A stretch of DNA of 6,325 nucleotides from the NCBI GenBank assembly GCA_002479715.1, contig DLOT01000018.1, positions 1 through 6,325 on the forward strand, written 5' to 3'. How positions within the stretch are numbered: position 1 is the stretch's first letter; each line of letters begins with the position of its first letter. Made by a program: the position numbers and the translations under genes. Shown piece by piece: positions 6,040-6,325 of the stretch. The stretch is from Ruminococcus sp. UBA7477 (GTDB taxonomy: Bacteria > Bacillota > Clostridia > Oscillospirales > Ruminococcaceae). The notes under the pieces are model-generated. The model was not told the origin of the DNA and ran no database searches. It was given only the letters and a program-made list of their open reading frames with translations.

Positions 6040-6074
6040 GCAGGACAAATCCGTATGTGCGGGATTTATCCTGC
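6040..6074 (-). terminator. Long hairpin between the 74-residue gene and the fumarase gene, possible weak terminator or attenuator
   Basis: GCAGGA-C-AAATCC and GGATTT-A-TCCTGC form a 13-position stem with a single C/A mismatch and a 9-nt loop. Reading the minus strand it is followed by TATTGTTTT, an interrupted T-tract, so termination may be partial. It lies 11 nt past the stop of the 74-residue gene and about 25 nt before the fumarase ATG, with no clear promoter between. Partial read-through would couple the two genes, while full termination would need a promoter I cannot see. Confidence 0.55.
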
Positions 6075-6084
6075 CGTTTATAAC

Positions 6085-6309
6085 TTATTTCTTTTTTTGC
6101 CACTCGTTCAAGATATCCTCATCGCTCTTGGGAGCCTCATCTTTTTCAGATTGGATCTCTTTTGCAAGGGCAGCCATCATATCCATATCTCTTGAGCTTA
6201 CAGAACCTTTTCCCTTTCCACCGCTCATTTTAAGGCCTGTAACTTCATGATCCTTTTTTGCGGCAGCTGTGGGCTTCTCCGTATGCTTAGGAGCAGGATT
6301 TTTCGACAT
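6085..6309 (-). CDS. Small Lys/Ala-rich hydrophilic protein of unknown function
   Basis: 74 residues with no membrane segment, no signal peptide and no cysteine. The first half is rich in Lys, Ala, Pro and Gly (KPTAAAKKD, SGGKGKGS) and looks disordered. The second half (about 40-74) is charged and helix-prone, ending in WQKKK. I do not recognise a family. The frame is also open from the ATG back to the window edge, so the start at 6309 is uncertain; GAGGG lies 11 nt upstream, which is a long spacer. It is on the same strand as the fumarase gene, separated by 69 bp and a hairpin. GC content and codon use resemble the fumarase and sigma genes, which supports a native gene. Confidence 0.6.
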   Translation of the reverse strand: MSKNPAPKHTEKPTAAAKKDHEVTGLKMSGGKGKGSVSSRDMDMMAALAKEIQSEKDEAPKSDEDILNEWQKKK

Positions 6310-6325
6310 AGACAGACCGGCCCTC

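Overview
The window looks like chromosomal DNA from a Gram-positive anaerobe of the Ruminococcus / Oscillospiraceae type. This is inferred from the protein families (SigH-like sigma factor, small double zinc-ribbon protein, two-subunit class I fumarase beta chain, very large calcium-repeat/VWA protein), from strong GGAGG-type ribosome binding sites and from sigma-A-type promoters. No database search was possible. Every gene I can support lies on the minus strand, so the window reads right to left.

Right part (about 4200-6325, near 50% GC where hand-counted) is housekeeping-like. It holds a 74-residue Lys/Ala-rich protein of unknown function, then fumarate hydratase beta subunit after a long hairpin. 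A textbook promoter follows (TTGACA, 17 bp, TATTAT), driving a 187-residue SigH-like sigma factor and, probably in the same transcript, a 92-residue double zinc-ribbon protein. That unit ends at a strong intrinsic terminator. Between the sigma factor and the zinc-ribbon gene lies a 62-nt stretch that looks like a decayed tRNA.

Left part (1-4143, clearly AT-richer, falling to about 23% GC in the small membrane gene) is accessory in character. A 1029-residue protein carries an Asn-rich beta-repeat region, thrombospondin-type-3-like DxDxDG calcium repeats, a beta domain ending in THFS, a complete VWA domain, more calcium repeats, and a C-terminal permuted papain/NlpC-like hydrolase whose His and Cys halves are separated by a Gly/Ser linker. 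It has no signal peptide, and a promoter -10 box ends 2 nt before its ATG. A three-helix membrane protein follows after 36 bp with a good ribosome binding site. Then comes an open but start-less fragment of a diverged paralogue of the big protein, which runs off the left edge.

The order (repeat-rich carrier with C-terminal enzyme, small AT-rich membrane protein, headless paralogue fragment) resembles a polymorphic toxin / immunity / orphan-fragment locus. This is the most interesting reading of the window, but it is an inference from layout and motifs. The absent signal peptide means that either the large protein is a decayed or 5'-truncated copy or it leaves the cell by an unrecognised route.
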